Assembly (NCBI GenBank): GCA_963809175.1
Contig: CAWEIK010000003.1
Coordinates: 496,001 to 560,000, forward strand
Reading direction: 5' to 3'
Length of the DNA stretch: 64,000 nucleotides
DNA from: JACCTU01 sp963809175
Lineage (GTDB): Bacteria; Actinomycetota; Thermoleophilia; Gaiellales; Gaiellaceae
The notes below the pieces were generated by a model. It was not told where the DNA came from, made no database searches, and saw only the letters and a list, made by a program, of their open reading frames with translations. Both the position numbers and the translations under genes were made by a program. The first letter of the stretch is position 1, and each line of letters begins with the position of its first letter. This document shows, piece after piece, positions 1-9,168 of the stretch.

Positions 1-188
1 GCGTTCTGCGCGAACACGCCGATCTCGGTGATCGCGAGCATCCCGATGGCGTCGTGCAGCGACGAGAACGGCGGGCACACGATCACGTCTGCGCCCTCGA
101 AGCCGTCGAGCCGTGCGCGGAGCCGCGCGCAGAACTCCCGCGTCTCGTCGGGGCCCTTGTGCATCTTCCAGTTGCCGGCGATCAGCAT
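1..188 (-). CDS. tpiA: Triosephosphate isomerase, N-terminal part (runs off the window)
   Basis: The ATG at 188 opens MLIAGNWKMHKGPDETREFC, the standard start of triosephosphate isomerase with its substrate-binding N-K (GNWKMHKG). The visible 62 codons continue with VIVCPPFSSLHDAIG, the second conserved strand, up to AITEIGVFAQN at the window edge. The enzyme interconverts dihydroxyacetone phosphate and glyceraldehyde 3-phosphate in the cytoplasm. It starts 3 nt after the pgk stop codon, so it is the last visible gene of the gap-pgk-tpiA glycolytic operon. Catalytic His and Glu lie outside the window. Confidence 0.93.
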   Translation of the reverse strand, partial: MLIAGNWKMHKGPDETREFCARLRARLDGFEGADVIVCPPFSSLHDAIGMLAITEIGVFAQN

Positions 189-191
189 CCG

Positions 192-1243
192 TCAGTCCTC
201 CGGGATCGCGGCAACGCCGGGAAGCTCTTTGCCCGCGAGCAGCTCGAGCGACGCGCCGCCGCCCGTGGAGACCCAGTCGACGCGATCGGCCAGGCCCGCC
301 TCGTGCAGGGCGCGCGCCGAGTCGGCTCCGCCGACGACGGTGTAGCCGTCGACCTCGCCGACCGCCTCCGCGACCGCCCGCGTGCCGGCAGCGAAGCGCG
401 GCCACTCGAACACGCCCATGGGGCCGTTCCAGAAGACCGTCTTCGCACCGCGGATCCGCTCGGCGAAGTCGTGCTGCGTCTCCGGCCCGATGTCGAGCCC
501 GAGCCACCCGTCCGGGAGCTCGTCGTACGGGACGACCTTCGTCTCGGCGTCCGGCTCGAACGCGGACGCGGCGACGACGTCCTTCGGCAGGACGACCTCG
601 AACTCGAGGGGGTTCGACTCGCGCACCTCTTCCGCCATCTTCCCACCGATCAGCACCTCGTCGGCGCGCCCGCCGAGGTTCCTGAGCACCTCGAGCTTGT
701 CCTGGACCTTCGCGCCGCCGGAGATCAGCAGGAACGGCCGCTCGACCTCGCCGAGCAATCGGCCCAGCATCTCGAGCTCCTGCTCCAGCAGGAGGCCGGC
801 GTACGCGGGGAGGAGCTGCGCCACGCCGACCGTCGACGCGTGAGCCCGGTGAGCCGACCCGAAGGCGTCGTTCACGAAGAGGTCGCAGCCCTCCGCGAGC
901 TCGCGCGCGAACGAGGGCTCGTTCGCGGTCTCGCGCGGGTCGAAGCGGGTGTTCTCGAGGACGACCACCCGGTCGTCGGGGAGCAGCTCGCGCAGACGCG
1001 CGCGGACCGGCTCCATCGAGTACCGCTCGCGATCGGCCTCCGACTTCGGCCGGCCGAGGTGCGAGCAGACGCGCACCTCGGTCGCGCCTCGCGGTCGAGG
1101 AGCAGCCGCAAGGTCGGCAGCGACGCCTCGATCCTCGTGTCGTCGGCGACGCGCCCGTCCTCGAGCGGGACGTTCAGGTCGGAGCGGACGAGCACGTGCT
1201 TGCCGGCGACGTCGGCGTCGCGCACCGAACGGGGTCTACGCAC
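192..1243 (-). CDS. pgk: Phosphoglycerate kinase, interrupted by one frameshift
   Basis: Interconverts 1,3-bisphosphoglycerate and 3-phosphoglycerate with ADP/ATP. The N-terminus (AGKHVLVRSDLNVPLEDGR, then DDTRIEASLPTLRLLLDR) is in one frame; from VRVCSHLGRPKSEAD onward it is in another, so one base is missing near 1095-1100. The rest is intact: VVLENTRFDP, FVNDAFGSAHRAHAST, SGGAKVQDKL, FWNGPMGVFE and the C-terminal GGGASLELL nucleotide site. The chosen GTG at 1243 overlaps the gap stop codon by one base (TAGTG); a second GTG at 1225 is possible. The protein, about 350 residues, lacks roughly 20 residues after LIGGKMA compared with the usual enzyme, which may be a lineage trait. The frameshift in an otherwise perfect essential gene suggests a sequencing error. 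Confidence 0.93.
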
Positions 1244-2238
1244 TAGAGGCGCGTGATGACGTCGACGAGCCGGCACGAGTAGCCCCACTCGTTGTCGTAC
1301 CAGCCGAAGACCTTGACCATGTGCCCGCCGCCGAGTGTGAGCTCGCTGTCGAAGATGCACGAGTACGGCGACTGCTGGATGTCCGTCGAGACGAGCGGCT
1401 CGTCGGTGTACGCGAGGATCCCCTTCATCCGGCCGGTGTCGGCCGCCGTGCGGAAGACCTCGTTGACCTCGTCGACGGTGACCTCCTTCGTCAGATGGAC
1501 GACGAGATCGACGATCGAGCCCGTGGGAACCGGGGCACGGATCGCGACGCCGTCGATCTTCCCCTGCAACTCGGGCAGCACGAGGCCGATCGCGCGCGCA
1601 GCGCCGGTCGACGTCGGGATCAGGTTGATCGCGGCCGCTCGAGCACGCCGCAGGTCTTCGTGCGGCAGGTCGAGGATGTTCTGGTCGTTCGTGTACGCGT
1701 GGATCGTCGTCATGTAGCCGTGCTCGATCGTGAACGCGTCGTGGAGCACCTTGGCCATCGGCGCGACGCAGTTCGTCGTGCACGAGGCGTTCGAGATGAT
1801 GTTGTGAGAAGCCTTGTCGTACGCGTCGTCGTTGACGCCGAGCACGATCGTCACGTCGGGGTCCGTGGCCGGCGCGCTGATCACGACCTTCGACGCTCCG
1901 GCGTCGAGGTGCTTCTGCGCGCCCTCGCGCTTCGTGAAGAAGCCTGTCGACTCGATCACGACGTCGACGCCGAGCTCCCCCCAAGGAAGGTTGGCGGGAT
2001 CGCGCTCGGCGAGCACCTTGAACTCCTCGCCGGCGGCGACGATCGAGCCGTCGCGCACTTCGACGCCGCCTTCGAGGCGGCCGAGGATCGAGTCGTACTC
2101 GAGCAGGTGCCCCATCGTCTTGGCGTCGCCCAGATCGTTGATCGCGACGACGTCGATGTCCGCGCCCTTCGCCAACTTCGCACGAAAGAAGTTCCGCCCA
2201 ATCCGCCCGAACCCGTTGATCCCAACCTTGACCGCCAA
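1243..2238 (-). CDS. gap: Glyceraldehyde-3-phosphate dehydrogenase, type I
   Basis: Oxidises glyceraldehyde 3-phosphate to 1,3-bisphosphoglycerate with NAD and phosphate. The 331-residue product shows the NAD-binding GINGFGRIGRN at the N-terminus, the catalytic Cys in SNASCTTNCVAP, and the conserved tail WYDNEWGYSCRLVD. The TTG at 2238 is chosen because AGGAGGGG sits 5 nt upstream and the protein then begins right at the Rossmann fold; an upstream extension in frame has no family match. A TAGACT box at 2274-2279 (minus strand) gives a leader of about 28 nt, so this gene, unlike many neighbours, uses a Shine-Dalgarno site. It is translationally coupled to pgk. Confidence 0.95.
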   Translation of the reverse strand: MAVKVGINGFGRIGRNFFRAKLAKGADIDVVAINDLGDAKTMGHLLEYDSILGRLEGGVEVRDGSIVAAGEEFKVLAERDPANLPWGELGVDVVIESTGFFTKREGAQKHLDAGASKVVISAPATDPDVTIVLGVNDDAYDKASHNIISNASCTTNCVAPMAKVLHDAFTIEHGYMTTIHAYTNDQNILDLPHEDLRRARAAAINLIPTSTGAARAIGLVLPELQGKIDGVAIRAPVPTGSIVDLVVHLTKEVTVDEVNEVFRTAADTGRMKGILAYTDEPLVSTDIQQSPYSCIFDSELTLGGGHMVKVFGWYDNEWGYSCRLVDVITRL

Positions 2239-2273
2239 GCCGCCCCTCCTGGGTTTTCGATTGACCGTGGGCG

Positions 2274-2279
2274 AGTCTA
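2274..2279 (-). promoter_or_regulatory. Candidate -10 box for gap operon
   Basis: TAGACT on the minus strand, 35 nt upstream of the gap TTG. It would leave a short leader carrying the AGGAGGGG ribosome site. No good -35 match is visible. Confidence 0.45.
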
Positions 2280-2376
2280 ATTGCGAGACAGGTAGGCGGG
2301 CCGCGCCGGCATCGTTTCGTGATGCCGACAAAACGAGGGCGTGCCGGCTTTGCCGGCGCGCCCGGTAACAGTCCGA

Positions 2377-2405
2377 CCGGCCCGCCGTCGAAGACGGCGG
2401 GCCGG
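2377..2405. terminator. Perfect 13-bp GC-rich hairpin between whiA and gap
   Basis: CCGGCCCGCCGTC (2377-2389), loop GAA, then the exact complement (2393-2405). There is no run of T after it on either strand, so it could be a non-canonical terminator for whiA transcripts or an mRNA structure upstream of gap. Confidence 0.45.
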
Positions 2406-2459
2406 AGGGGAAGCTCCGAGGACGACCTTCCCCTCCGACTTCACCACGCTCAGAACCTT

Positions 2460-2477
2460 GGCGCCGAACGGGGTCTG
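2460..2477. repeat. Copy 1 of dispersed 18-nt intergenic sequence
   Basis: GGCGCCGAACGGGGTCTG; 17 of 18 bases match the copy at 14049-14066. Shorter relatives lie at the pgk/gap junction (about 1223-1237) and near 15547-15560. Confidence 0.5.
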
Positions 2478-2559
2478 AATTCGACGCCGGACGAGCGCAG
2501 ACCCGCCGAGATCAAAGTATGGACGGTTCGCGACGGCCGTTCAACTGGACCACTTTGTC

Positions 2560-3474
2560 TCATCTGGAAACAGTTTCGGCGAGGCGCTGCAAGGTGCGCA
2601 ACCGCCTGTGAGCAGCGGCTTTCGTGATCTCCGGCTGACATTTGAGCGCGAGCTCGCGGAGCGACAACGAGGGATGATCGAGCCGCAGTGCCGCGATCTC
2701 CTGGAGCTCGGGCCGCAGCCGATCGAGTCGCCCCGCCGCGACGAGCGCCCGGACGGCGACGACCTGCTCGTGCGCGGCACGGCTCGAACGGACGAGGTTG
2801 GCGTGGTCGGCGTTCGCCTGCCGGTTGGCGCGCGACCGCGTCGCGGCCACGACCGCGTGCTCGTCGAGCGCGAGCACGACGTCGCTCGCTCCCGCTTCGG
2901 CGAGCACGTCCGCGATCGTCTCGCCTGCTTTCGCGTACGCGATCGCGTGGCGACCGCGGTCGAGGACCGCCAGCGGCACGAGCGAGGCGAGGAACTCCGC
3001 GCCTTCGAGCGACGCCGTGCGGATCTCGAGGTGAGGCGTGCGCGGGCCGCTGAGCGAGCCGCCGCCGAGCAGCGCACCGCGCACGTACGCGGCGCGGCAG
3101 CACGCCCGCGCGACCACCCGGCGCGGCGGCCGTTCGGCCGGACGCAGGCCCTGCCCGAGGATGCCTGCTTCCGTCAGCACCTTCTGCGCGAGCGGCGTGC
3201 CCGGTACGTGCACCTGGTAGCGCGTCGAGCGGTCGAACGCGCGACGCTTGTACGTTCGGATCTCGGCCTCCACGCCGAACGCGCGCAGGATCCCGAACGC
3301 ACGACGCGCGACGGCGTTGCTCGCGAGGTCGAGGTGAACCGACACCTCGCCGCGCCCGAGCAGGTGGACGCTTCCCGCGGAGTGTGCGAGACCCGACAGC
3401 TCGGCGAGGCGGTCGCAGTCGCTCGTCGGCGTGATCGCCGCGAGCTCGTTGCGGAGGTCCTCAGAGAGCGGCAT
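2560..3474 (-). CDS. whiA: WhiA, LAGLIDADG-like/HTH DNA-binding regulator
   Basis: WhiA is a conserved Gram-positive DNA-binding protein (sporulation and division regulator in streptomycetes). The 304-residue product has the two degenerate LAGLIDADG-homing-endonuclease-like repeats (RAAYVRGALLGGGSLSGP is the diagnostic segment near residue 125) and a C-terminal helix-turn-helix (ALRLDHPSLSLRELALKCQP). The ATG at 3474 gives MPLSEDLRNELAAI, the usual family start; it lies inside the 3' end of ogt (14-nt overlap). Its place before gap-pgk-tpiA follows common actinobacterial order. Confidence 0.93.
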   Translation of the reverse strand: MPLSEDLRNELAAITPTSDCDRLAELSGLAHSAGSVHLLGRGEVSVHLDLASNAVARRAFGILRAFGVEAEIRTYKRRAFDRSTRYQVHVPGTPLAQKVLTEAGILGQGLRPAERPPRRVVARACCRAAYVRGALLGGGSLSGPRTPHLEIRTASLEGAEFLASLVPLAVLDRGRHAIAYAKAGETIADVLAEAGASDVVLALDEHAVVAATRSRANRQANADHANLVRSSRAAHEQVVAVRALVAAGRLDRLRPELQEIAALRLDHPSLSLRELALKCQPEITKAAAHRRLRTLQRLAETVSR

Positions 3475-3922
3475 GCTCGAGCTCCAGCAGCCGGCGCTTG
3501 TACGCGACGCCGAGCGATCCGTACGAGCCGATCCCATCGGCCGCGACGACGCGATGGCACGGCACGACGATCGCGAACCGGTTCGCCGCGCAGAACGTTC
3601 CGACCGCGCGCTGCGCGTTCGGGTGGCCGGCGAGCGCAGCGAGCTCGCCGTAGGTCACCGTCTCGCCGTACGGCAGCTCTCGCAAGGCGTTGCAGACGGC
3701 AACCTGGAACGGCGTCGCGCCCTCGAGGTCGAGCTCGACGTCGAGGAAGTCGTCCCGCGAGCCCTCGACGAAGTAGGCGCGCAGCCGCTCGCCGAGCCAG
3801 TGCGACCCGGGCGGTGCGGCGGCCGACGGTTTCGGCGCCTCGCTGTGGACGAGCACGTCCCCGTCGAGCACGAGCTCGCCGACGCCCCAGCCTTCCACCA
3901 CGTATCCCGCGTAGCGCACCAA
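3461..3922 (-). CDS. ogt: Methylated-DNA--protein-cysteine methyltransferase
   Basis: Transfers alkyl groups from O6-alkylguanine in DNA to its own cysteine. The 153-residue protein has the C-terminal DNA-binding/methyltransferase domain with the active-site motif FAIVVPCHRVV (Cys acceptor) and the arginine-finger region NAQRAVGTFCAANRF, plus PYGETVTYGELA. Start is TTG at 3922 (MVRYAGY) or GTG at 3919. It diverges from pruA with only 14 bp between the start codons, so each promoter must reach into the other gene. Its end overlaps whiA. Confidence 0.92.
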   Translation of the reverse strand: MVRYAGYVVEGWGVGELVLDGDVLVHSEAPKPSAAAPPGSHWLGERLRAYFVEGSRDDFLDVELDLEGATPFQVAVCNALRELPYGETVTYGELAALAGHPNAQRAVGTFCAANRFAIVVPCHRVVAADGIGSYGSLGVAYKRRLLELEHAAL

Positions 3923-3928
3923 TAGAAT
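3923..3928 (+). promoter_or_regulatory. -10 box for leaderless pruA
   Basis: TAGAAT, 8 nt before the pruA ATG at 3937; transcription would begin at or next to the start codon. Confidence 0.6.
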
Positions 3929-3936
3929 CGTGCCCG

Positions 3937-5616
<1,680 letters not shown>

Positions 5617-5626
5617 GCTCCCGCGC

Positions 5627-7165
5627 GTGCGCCGGTTCCTCGTTCTCGCAGCGTTCGCCGGCGCGATCCTCGCCTCGACGGCCGGCGCAGCCGAGCGGGT
5701 CGGGTCGCCCCGTGCCGAGACGATCCGGGGCACTGCACGCGCCGACTACATCGATCCGCGCGCCGGGCGCGACCGCGTGGTCGCCGGCCGCGGCGACGAC
5801 CGCATCAAGGCACAGGACCGGTTCGTCGACACGATCGGCTGCGGCCCCGGCTGGGACCTCGTGACCGCCGACCTGGGCGACCGCGTCGACAGGGCCTGCG
5901 AGGTGGTGGCGCGGCAGCTCTCGCGAGACGCGTTCACGAACCCGGAGAGCCAGCATGCGACGGAGGTCGAGCCCGACAGCTACGCGTTCGGGTCGACGAT
6001 CGTCTCGACCTTCCAGGTCGGCCGGATCCGCGACGGCGCCGCAGCGAACATCGGGTTCGCGACGTCGCGTGACGCGGGTCGCACCTGGCGCTCCGGCCTG
6101 CTTCCCTCGCTGACGCAGTACTCGCGGCCGGTCGGCGAGTGGGAGCGCGCGAGCGACCCGGTGATCGGCTTCGACGCGGTGCACCGCGTCTGGCTCGCCT
6201 CGAGCCTCGCAGTCTCGCCCGGACGCGAGTCCGCGCTCGTCTTCAACCGCTCGACGGACGGGATCACGTGGAGCGCGCCGGTCGTCGCGACGCGGTCGAT
6301 CGCGCGCGATCTCGAGCTCGACAAGCAGTGGTTCGCGTGCGACAACTGGGCCGCGAGCCCGTTCCGCGGCCGCTGCTACCTCGCCTACAGCGACTTCCGC
6401 ACGAACCGGATCTCGGTCCAGACCTCCGCCGACGGCGGCCTCACGTGGTCTGCGCCCGTGGCCGCGCCCGACAGCGCCGGGCGAAACGCCCTCCAGACCG
6501 GGTCGCCGGGTGTCCAGCCGGTCACACGGCCGAACGGCGATGCGCTCGTGCTCTTCTGGGACGGTGAGCAGATGTCCTCGATCCGCTCGACGGACGGCGG
6601 CGCGTCGTTCTCCCGCACGAACTTCATCGCCCCCGTCGACGCGCCCGTCGGCCTGAACTTCCGCGCCTTCGCGCTGCCGGTCGCGGAGGTCGACGCGTCG
6701 GGGACCGTCTACCTCGCCTGGTCGGACTGCCGACTTCACGCCGACTGCAACGGGACCGACCTGATGCTCTCGCGGTCGCCCGACGGCGTCCAGTGGACGG
6801 CGCCGGCGCGGATTCCCACGGGCGCCTCACGCGCCGGCGCGCACGACGTCGTTCCCGGCCTGGCCGCGGACCCCGACCGTGCGGGCAGACTCGCAGTCGC
6901 CTGGTACCGGCTTCAGCCCGGGGTGAGCATCGACGCCTTCTTCGTCCGCTCGTCGAACAGCGGCGCGACGTGGACCAGACCCCGCCGGCTCAACACCGAG
7001 ACGATGACCCGCCAGTGGATCGCCCAGACCACGCTCGGCCCGATGCTCGGCGACTACATCTCGACCTCGTTCGCGAACGGGACGCCGGTCGCGGTGCTCG
7101 CGCTCGCGTCACGCCCGGCTGGAGCCCGCCTCGACGAGGCGATCTACGCCGCGCGCCTGCCCTAA
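5627..7165 (+). CDS. Secreted six-bladed Asp-box (sialidase-fold) propeller protein
   Basis: A 512-residue exported protein. Residues 1-22 (MRRFLVLAAFAGAILASTAGA) are a signal peptide. Residues about 25-85 resemble hemolysin-type calcium-binding segments (RAETIRGTARADYIDPRAGR, VAGRGDDRIKA) with one Cys pair. The rest carries six S-x-D-x-G-x-[TS]-[WF] Asp boxes: SRDAGRTW, STDGITW, SADGGLTW, STDGGASF, SPDGVQW and SNSGATW, one per blade of a sialidase/BNR propeller. I see no full sialidase arginine triad, so the enzymatic role is open; carbohydrate binding or hydrolysis is likely. The GTG start directly follows a -10 box that overlaps the end of pruA. Confidence 0.85.
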   Translation: MRRFLVLAAFAGAILASTAGAAERVGSPRAETIRGTARADYIDPRAGRDRVVAGRGDDRIKAQDRFVDTIGCGPGWDLVTADLGDRVDRACEVVARQLSRDAFTNPESQHATEVEPDSYAFGSTIVSTFQVGRIRDGAAANIGFATSRDAGRTWRSGLLPSLTQYSRPVGEWERASDPVIGFDAVHRVWLASSLAVSPGRESALVFNRSTDGITWSAPVVATRSIARDLELDKQWFACDNWAASPFRGRCYLAYSDFRTNRISVQTSADGGLTWSAPVAAPDSAGRNALQTGSPGVQPVTRPNGDALVLFWDGEQMSSIRSTDGGASFSRTNFIAPVDAPVGLNFRAFALPVAEVDASGTVYLAWSDCRLHADCNGTDLMLSRSPDGVQWTAPARIPTGASRAGAHDVVPGLAADPDRAGRLAVAWYRLQPGVSIDAFFVRSSNSGATWTRPRRLNTETMTRQWIAQTTLGPMLGDYISTSFANGTPVAVLALASRPAGARLDEAIYAARLP

Positions 7166-7209
7166 CGGAGTTCTTACTCGGCCCGAACCGCGTGCGTAAA
7201 GGCGCGTCC

Positions 7210-7215
7210 TAGGGT
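7210..7215 (+). promoter_or_regulatory. -10 box for a 21-residue ORF
   Basis: TAGGGT, 7 nt before the ATG at 7223, the same geometry as at other starts here. Confidence 0.45.
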
Positions 7216-7222
7216 CAGAGGC

Positions 7223-7288
7223 ATGAGGTTCCTCGCCATTGCCGCCTCGTTCTTCACGATCGCGGTTCTCGTCGTACCCCACCCGTAG
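7223..7288 (+). CDS. Predicted 21-residue hydrophobic peptide
   Basis: ATG AGG TTC ... TAG encodes MRFLAIAASFFTIAVLVVPHP, a short basic N-terminus followed by about 15 hydrophobic residues, enough for one membrane span or a bare signal-like peptide. It stands alone between the propeller gene and the 3' end of uvrC and has its own TAGGGT box 7 nt upstream. I recognise no family. It could be a real micro-membrane-protein, or the remnant of a secreted protein that has lost everything after its signal peptide. Confidence 0.4.
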   Translation: MRFLAIAASFFTIAVLVVPHP

Positions 7289-7297
7289 GGCCGGCCC

Positions 7298-9148
7298 CTA
7301 GCCGCGACCTGCCTTGTGCAGCTGCGCGTAGATCGCGCGGGCGGTCTTCGGTGGGAGCTGCGGCACGCCCTCGAGCTCTTCCTGCGTCGCCGCGAGGAAC
7401 GCGTCGGGGGAGCCGAAGTGCTTGAGGATCGCCTTGCGACGCGCGGGGCCGACGCCCCGCAGCGTGTCGAAGATCGACTCGAACGAGCGCGTCTCGCGCC
7501 GCTGCCGGTGGAAGCCGACGGCGAAGCGGTGCGCCTCGTCGCGGACCCGCTGGAGAAGCTGCAGCCCCGGCTGGTGCCTGGGCAGGCGCACGGCGTCGGG
7601 CCGGCCCGGGACGTACACCTCTTCTTCCTTCTTCGCGAGCGCGATCACGGCGACGCGCGGGAGGTCGAACGCCTGCATGGCCGCGAGCGCCGCGGAGAGC
7701 TGGCCCTTGCCGCCGTCGATGACGACGAGGTTCGGCATCGCGGCGAAGCTCTCGTCGTGCTGCTCGGGGTCGGCGTTCGCCAGCCGCGCGAACCGGCGTG
7801 ACACGACCTCCGCCATCGCGGCGAAGTCGTCCTGCCCGTCCAGGCTCTGCACGCCGAACTTCCGGTAGTGCGCTTTCTTCGCGACCGCGTCCTGGAAGAC
7901 GACCATCGAGCCGACGACCGACTCGCCCTGGATGTTCGAGATGTCGAAGCACTCGATCCGGATCGGCAGCGACTCGAGGTTGAGCGCCTCGCGGAGCTCC
8001 TCGAGCGCCTCGATCCGCCGCTGCCGTCGTTGCTCCGTCTGCTGCGCCTCCGACGCGAGCGCGAGCCGCGCGTTCTCCGTCGCGAGCTCCTGCAGCCGCC
8101 GCTTCTCCCCTCGCTCCGCGGCCCGAACCTCGACCCGCGAACCGCGCCGCTCGGAGAGGAACTGCTCGAGCGCGGACAGGTCGCCCGCGTCGCGCGGAAC
8201 GACGATCTGCGGCGGGATGCTCGGCGACGAGCCGTAGTACTCGAGGCAGAACTCCTCGAGGACGGTCGTCAGGTCCTGGCCGCCGACGTTCTCCAGGTGA
8301 AAGGCGTAGCGGTCGATCATCTTCCCTTCACGGAGCGGGAAGATCTGCACGGTGCCGCGGTCGCCCTCGAGTGCGATCCCGATCACGTCGATCGTTCCGA
8401 CCGCACGCTTGTCCGCCGCCTGCCGCTCGGCGAGGTGACGGACCGCGAAGAGGCGGTTCCGGAGGCGCGCCGCCTCCTCGAAGCGCTCCTCGGCCGCGGC
8501 CTCGCGCATCCGCTCCTCGATCCGCGCCTGGATCGGCTCGGTGTCCCCTTCGAGGAAGCCGATCACGCCGTCGATGATCTCGCCGTAGGCCTCCTTCGAG
8601 ATGTAGTTCACGCAGGGCGCATGGCAGCGCTCGATGTGGAAGTCGAGGCAGGGGATCCCCGAGTGCCGCCCCGGCTTCGGCCCCTCGCACGGCCGGAACT
8701 GGAAGACGCGGTTCAGTACGTCCAGCGTGCCGCGTACCTTTTTCGCATTCGCATAGGGCCCGAAGTAGACGACGCCGCGACGGTGCCGCTCGCGCGTGAA
8801 CATCACGCGCGGGTACTCGTCCTCGACGGTGACCGCGATGTACGGGAACGACTTGTCGTCCCGCAGCCGCACGTTGAACGGCGGCCGGTGGCGCTTGACG
8901 AGGTTCTGCTCGAGGTGGAGGGCCTCGACCTCGTTGCCGGTGACGACCACCTCGATGTCCGCGACCCGGTCGGGCAGCTGCTGGATCGCCGCGCGGGCGT
9001 CCGGGTTCGCCTGGAAGTACGACCGAACGCGCGGGCGGAGCGACTTCGCCTTGCCCACGTAGAGAACCTGGCCCTTGGCGTCCTTGAAGATGTAGACCCC
9101 GGGCTTGGTCGGGAGCGCCTTCAGGCGCGGTTCCAACGGTTTCTTCAC
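7298..9148 (-). CDS. uvrC: Excinuclease ABC subunit C
   Basis: Makes the two incisions in nucleotide excision repair after UvrAB loads at damage. The 616-residue product has the N-terminal GIY-YIG nuclease (KPGVYIFKDAKGQVLYVGKA), the UvrB-interacting UVR helices (about residues 205-240), the C-terminal RNase H-like nuclease (RIECFDISNIQGESVVGSMV and LVVIDGGKGQLSAAL) and a helix-hairpin-helix tail (FDTLRGVGPARRKAILKHFG). Length and motifs are normal and there is no frameshift. The GTG at 9148 lies 11 nt behind TACGCT (minus strand), which overlaps the promoter of the divergent gene at 9169. Confidence 0.95.
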   Translation of the reverse strand: MKKPLEPRLKALPTKPGVYIFKDAKGQVLYVGKAKSLRPRVRSYFQANPDARAAIQQLPDRVADIEVVVTGNEVEALHLEQNLVKRHRPPFNVRLRDDKSFPYIAVTVEDEYPRVMFTRERHRRGVVYFGPYANAKKVRGTLDVLNRVFQFRPCEGPKPGRHSGIPCLDFHIERCHAPCVNYISKEAYGEIIDGVIGFLEGDTEPIQARIEERMREAAAEERFEEAARLRNRLFAVRHLAERQAADKRAVGTIDVIGIALEGDRGTVQIFPLREGKMIDRYAFHLENVGGQDLTTVLEEFCLEYYGSSPSIPPQIVVPRDAGDLSALEQFLSERRGSRVEVRAAERGEKRRLQELATENARLALASEAQQTEQRRQRRIEALEELREALNLESLPIRIECFDISNIQGESVVGSMVVFQDAVAKKAHYRKFGVQSLDGQDDFAAMAEVVSRRFARLANADPEQHDESFAAMPNLVVIDGGKGQLSAALAAMQAFDLPRVAVIALAKKEEEVYVPGRPDAVRLPRHQPGLQLLQRVRDEAHRFAVGFHRQRRETRSFESIFDTLRGVGPARRKAILKHFGSPDAFLAATQEELEGVPQLPPKTARAIYAQLHKAGRG

Positions 9149-9158
9149 TTCTGGGAGC

Positions 9159-9165
9159 TAGCGTA
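9159..9165. promoter_or_regulatory. Symmetric bidirectional -10 element (uvrC / glycosidase-like gene)
   Basis: TAGCGTA reads TAGCGT on plus (4 nt before GTG 9169) and TACGCT on minus (11 nt before the uvrC GTG), so one 7-bp element could fire both ways. Confidence 0.4.
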
Positions 9166-9168
9166 GCC

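Larger units (their letters stand above)
2239..2559. other. Hairpin-rich intergenic region between whiA and gap
   Basis: About 320 bp without a gene. It holds three inverted repeats: CGGCATC/GATGCCG near 2309-2329, GCCGGC/GCCGGC near 2343-2357, and a perfect 13-bp stem at 2377-2405. It also holds one copy of a dispersed 18-nt sequence at 2460-2477 and the gap promoter near 2274. The hairpins fit transcription termination or attenuation between whiA and the glycolytic genes; which, I cannot tell. Confidence 0.6.

Noticed and set aside
28..345. 105-codon frame at the left edge, plus strand
   Set aside because: It runs antisense to tpiA and pgk, both of which are clearly coding on the minus strand.
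54..2280. Long plus-strand frames over pgk and gap
   Set aside because: They are shadows of the conserved minus-strand glycolytic genes and have no recognisable protein features.
3128..3139. GGCCGTTCGGCC inside whiA
   Set aside because: It matches the core of the palindromes at 25.9 and 55.9 kb but lacks the extended arms and lies in coding sequence, so it is probably chance.
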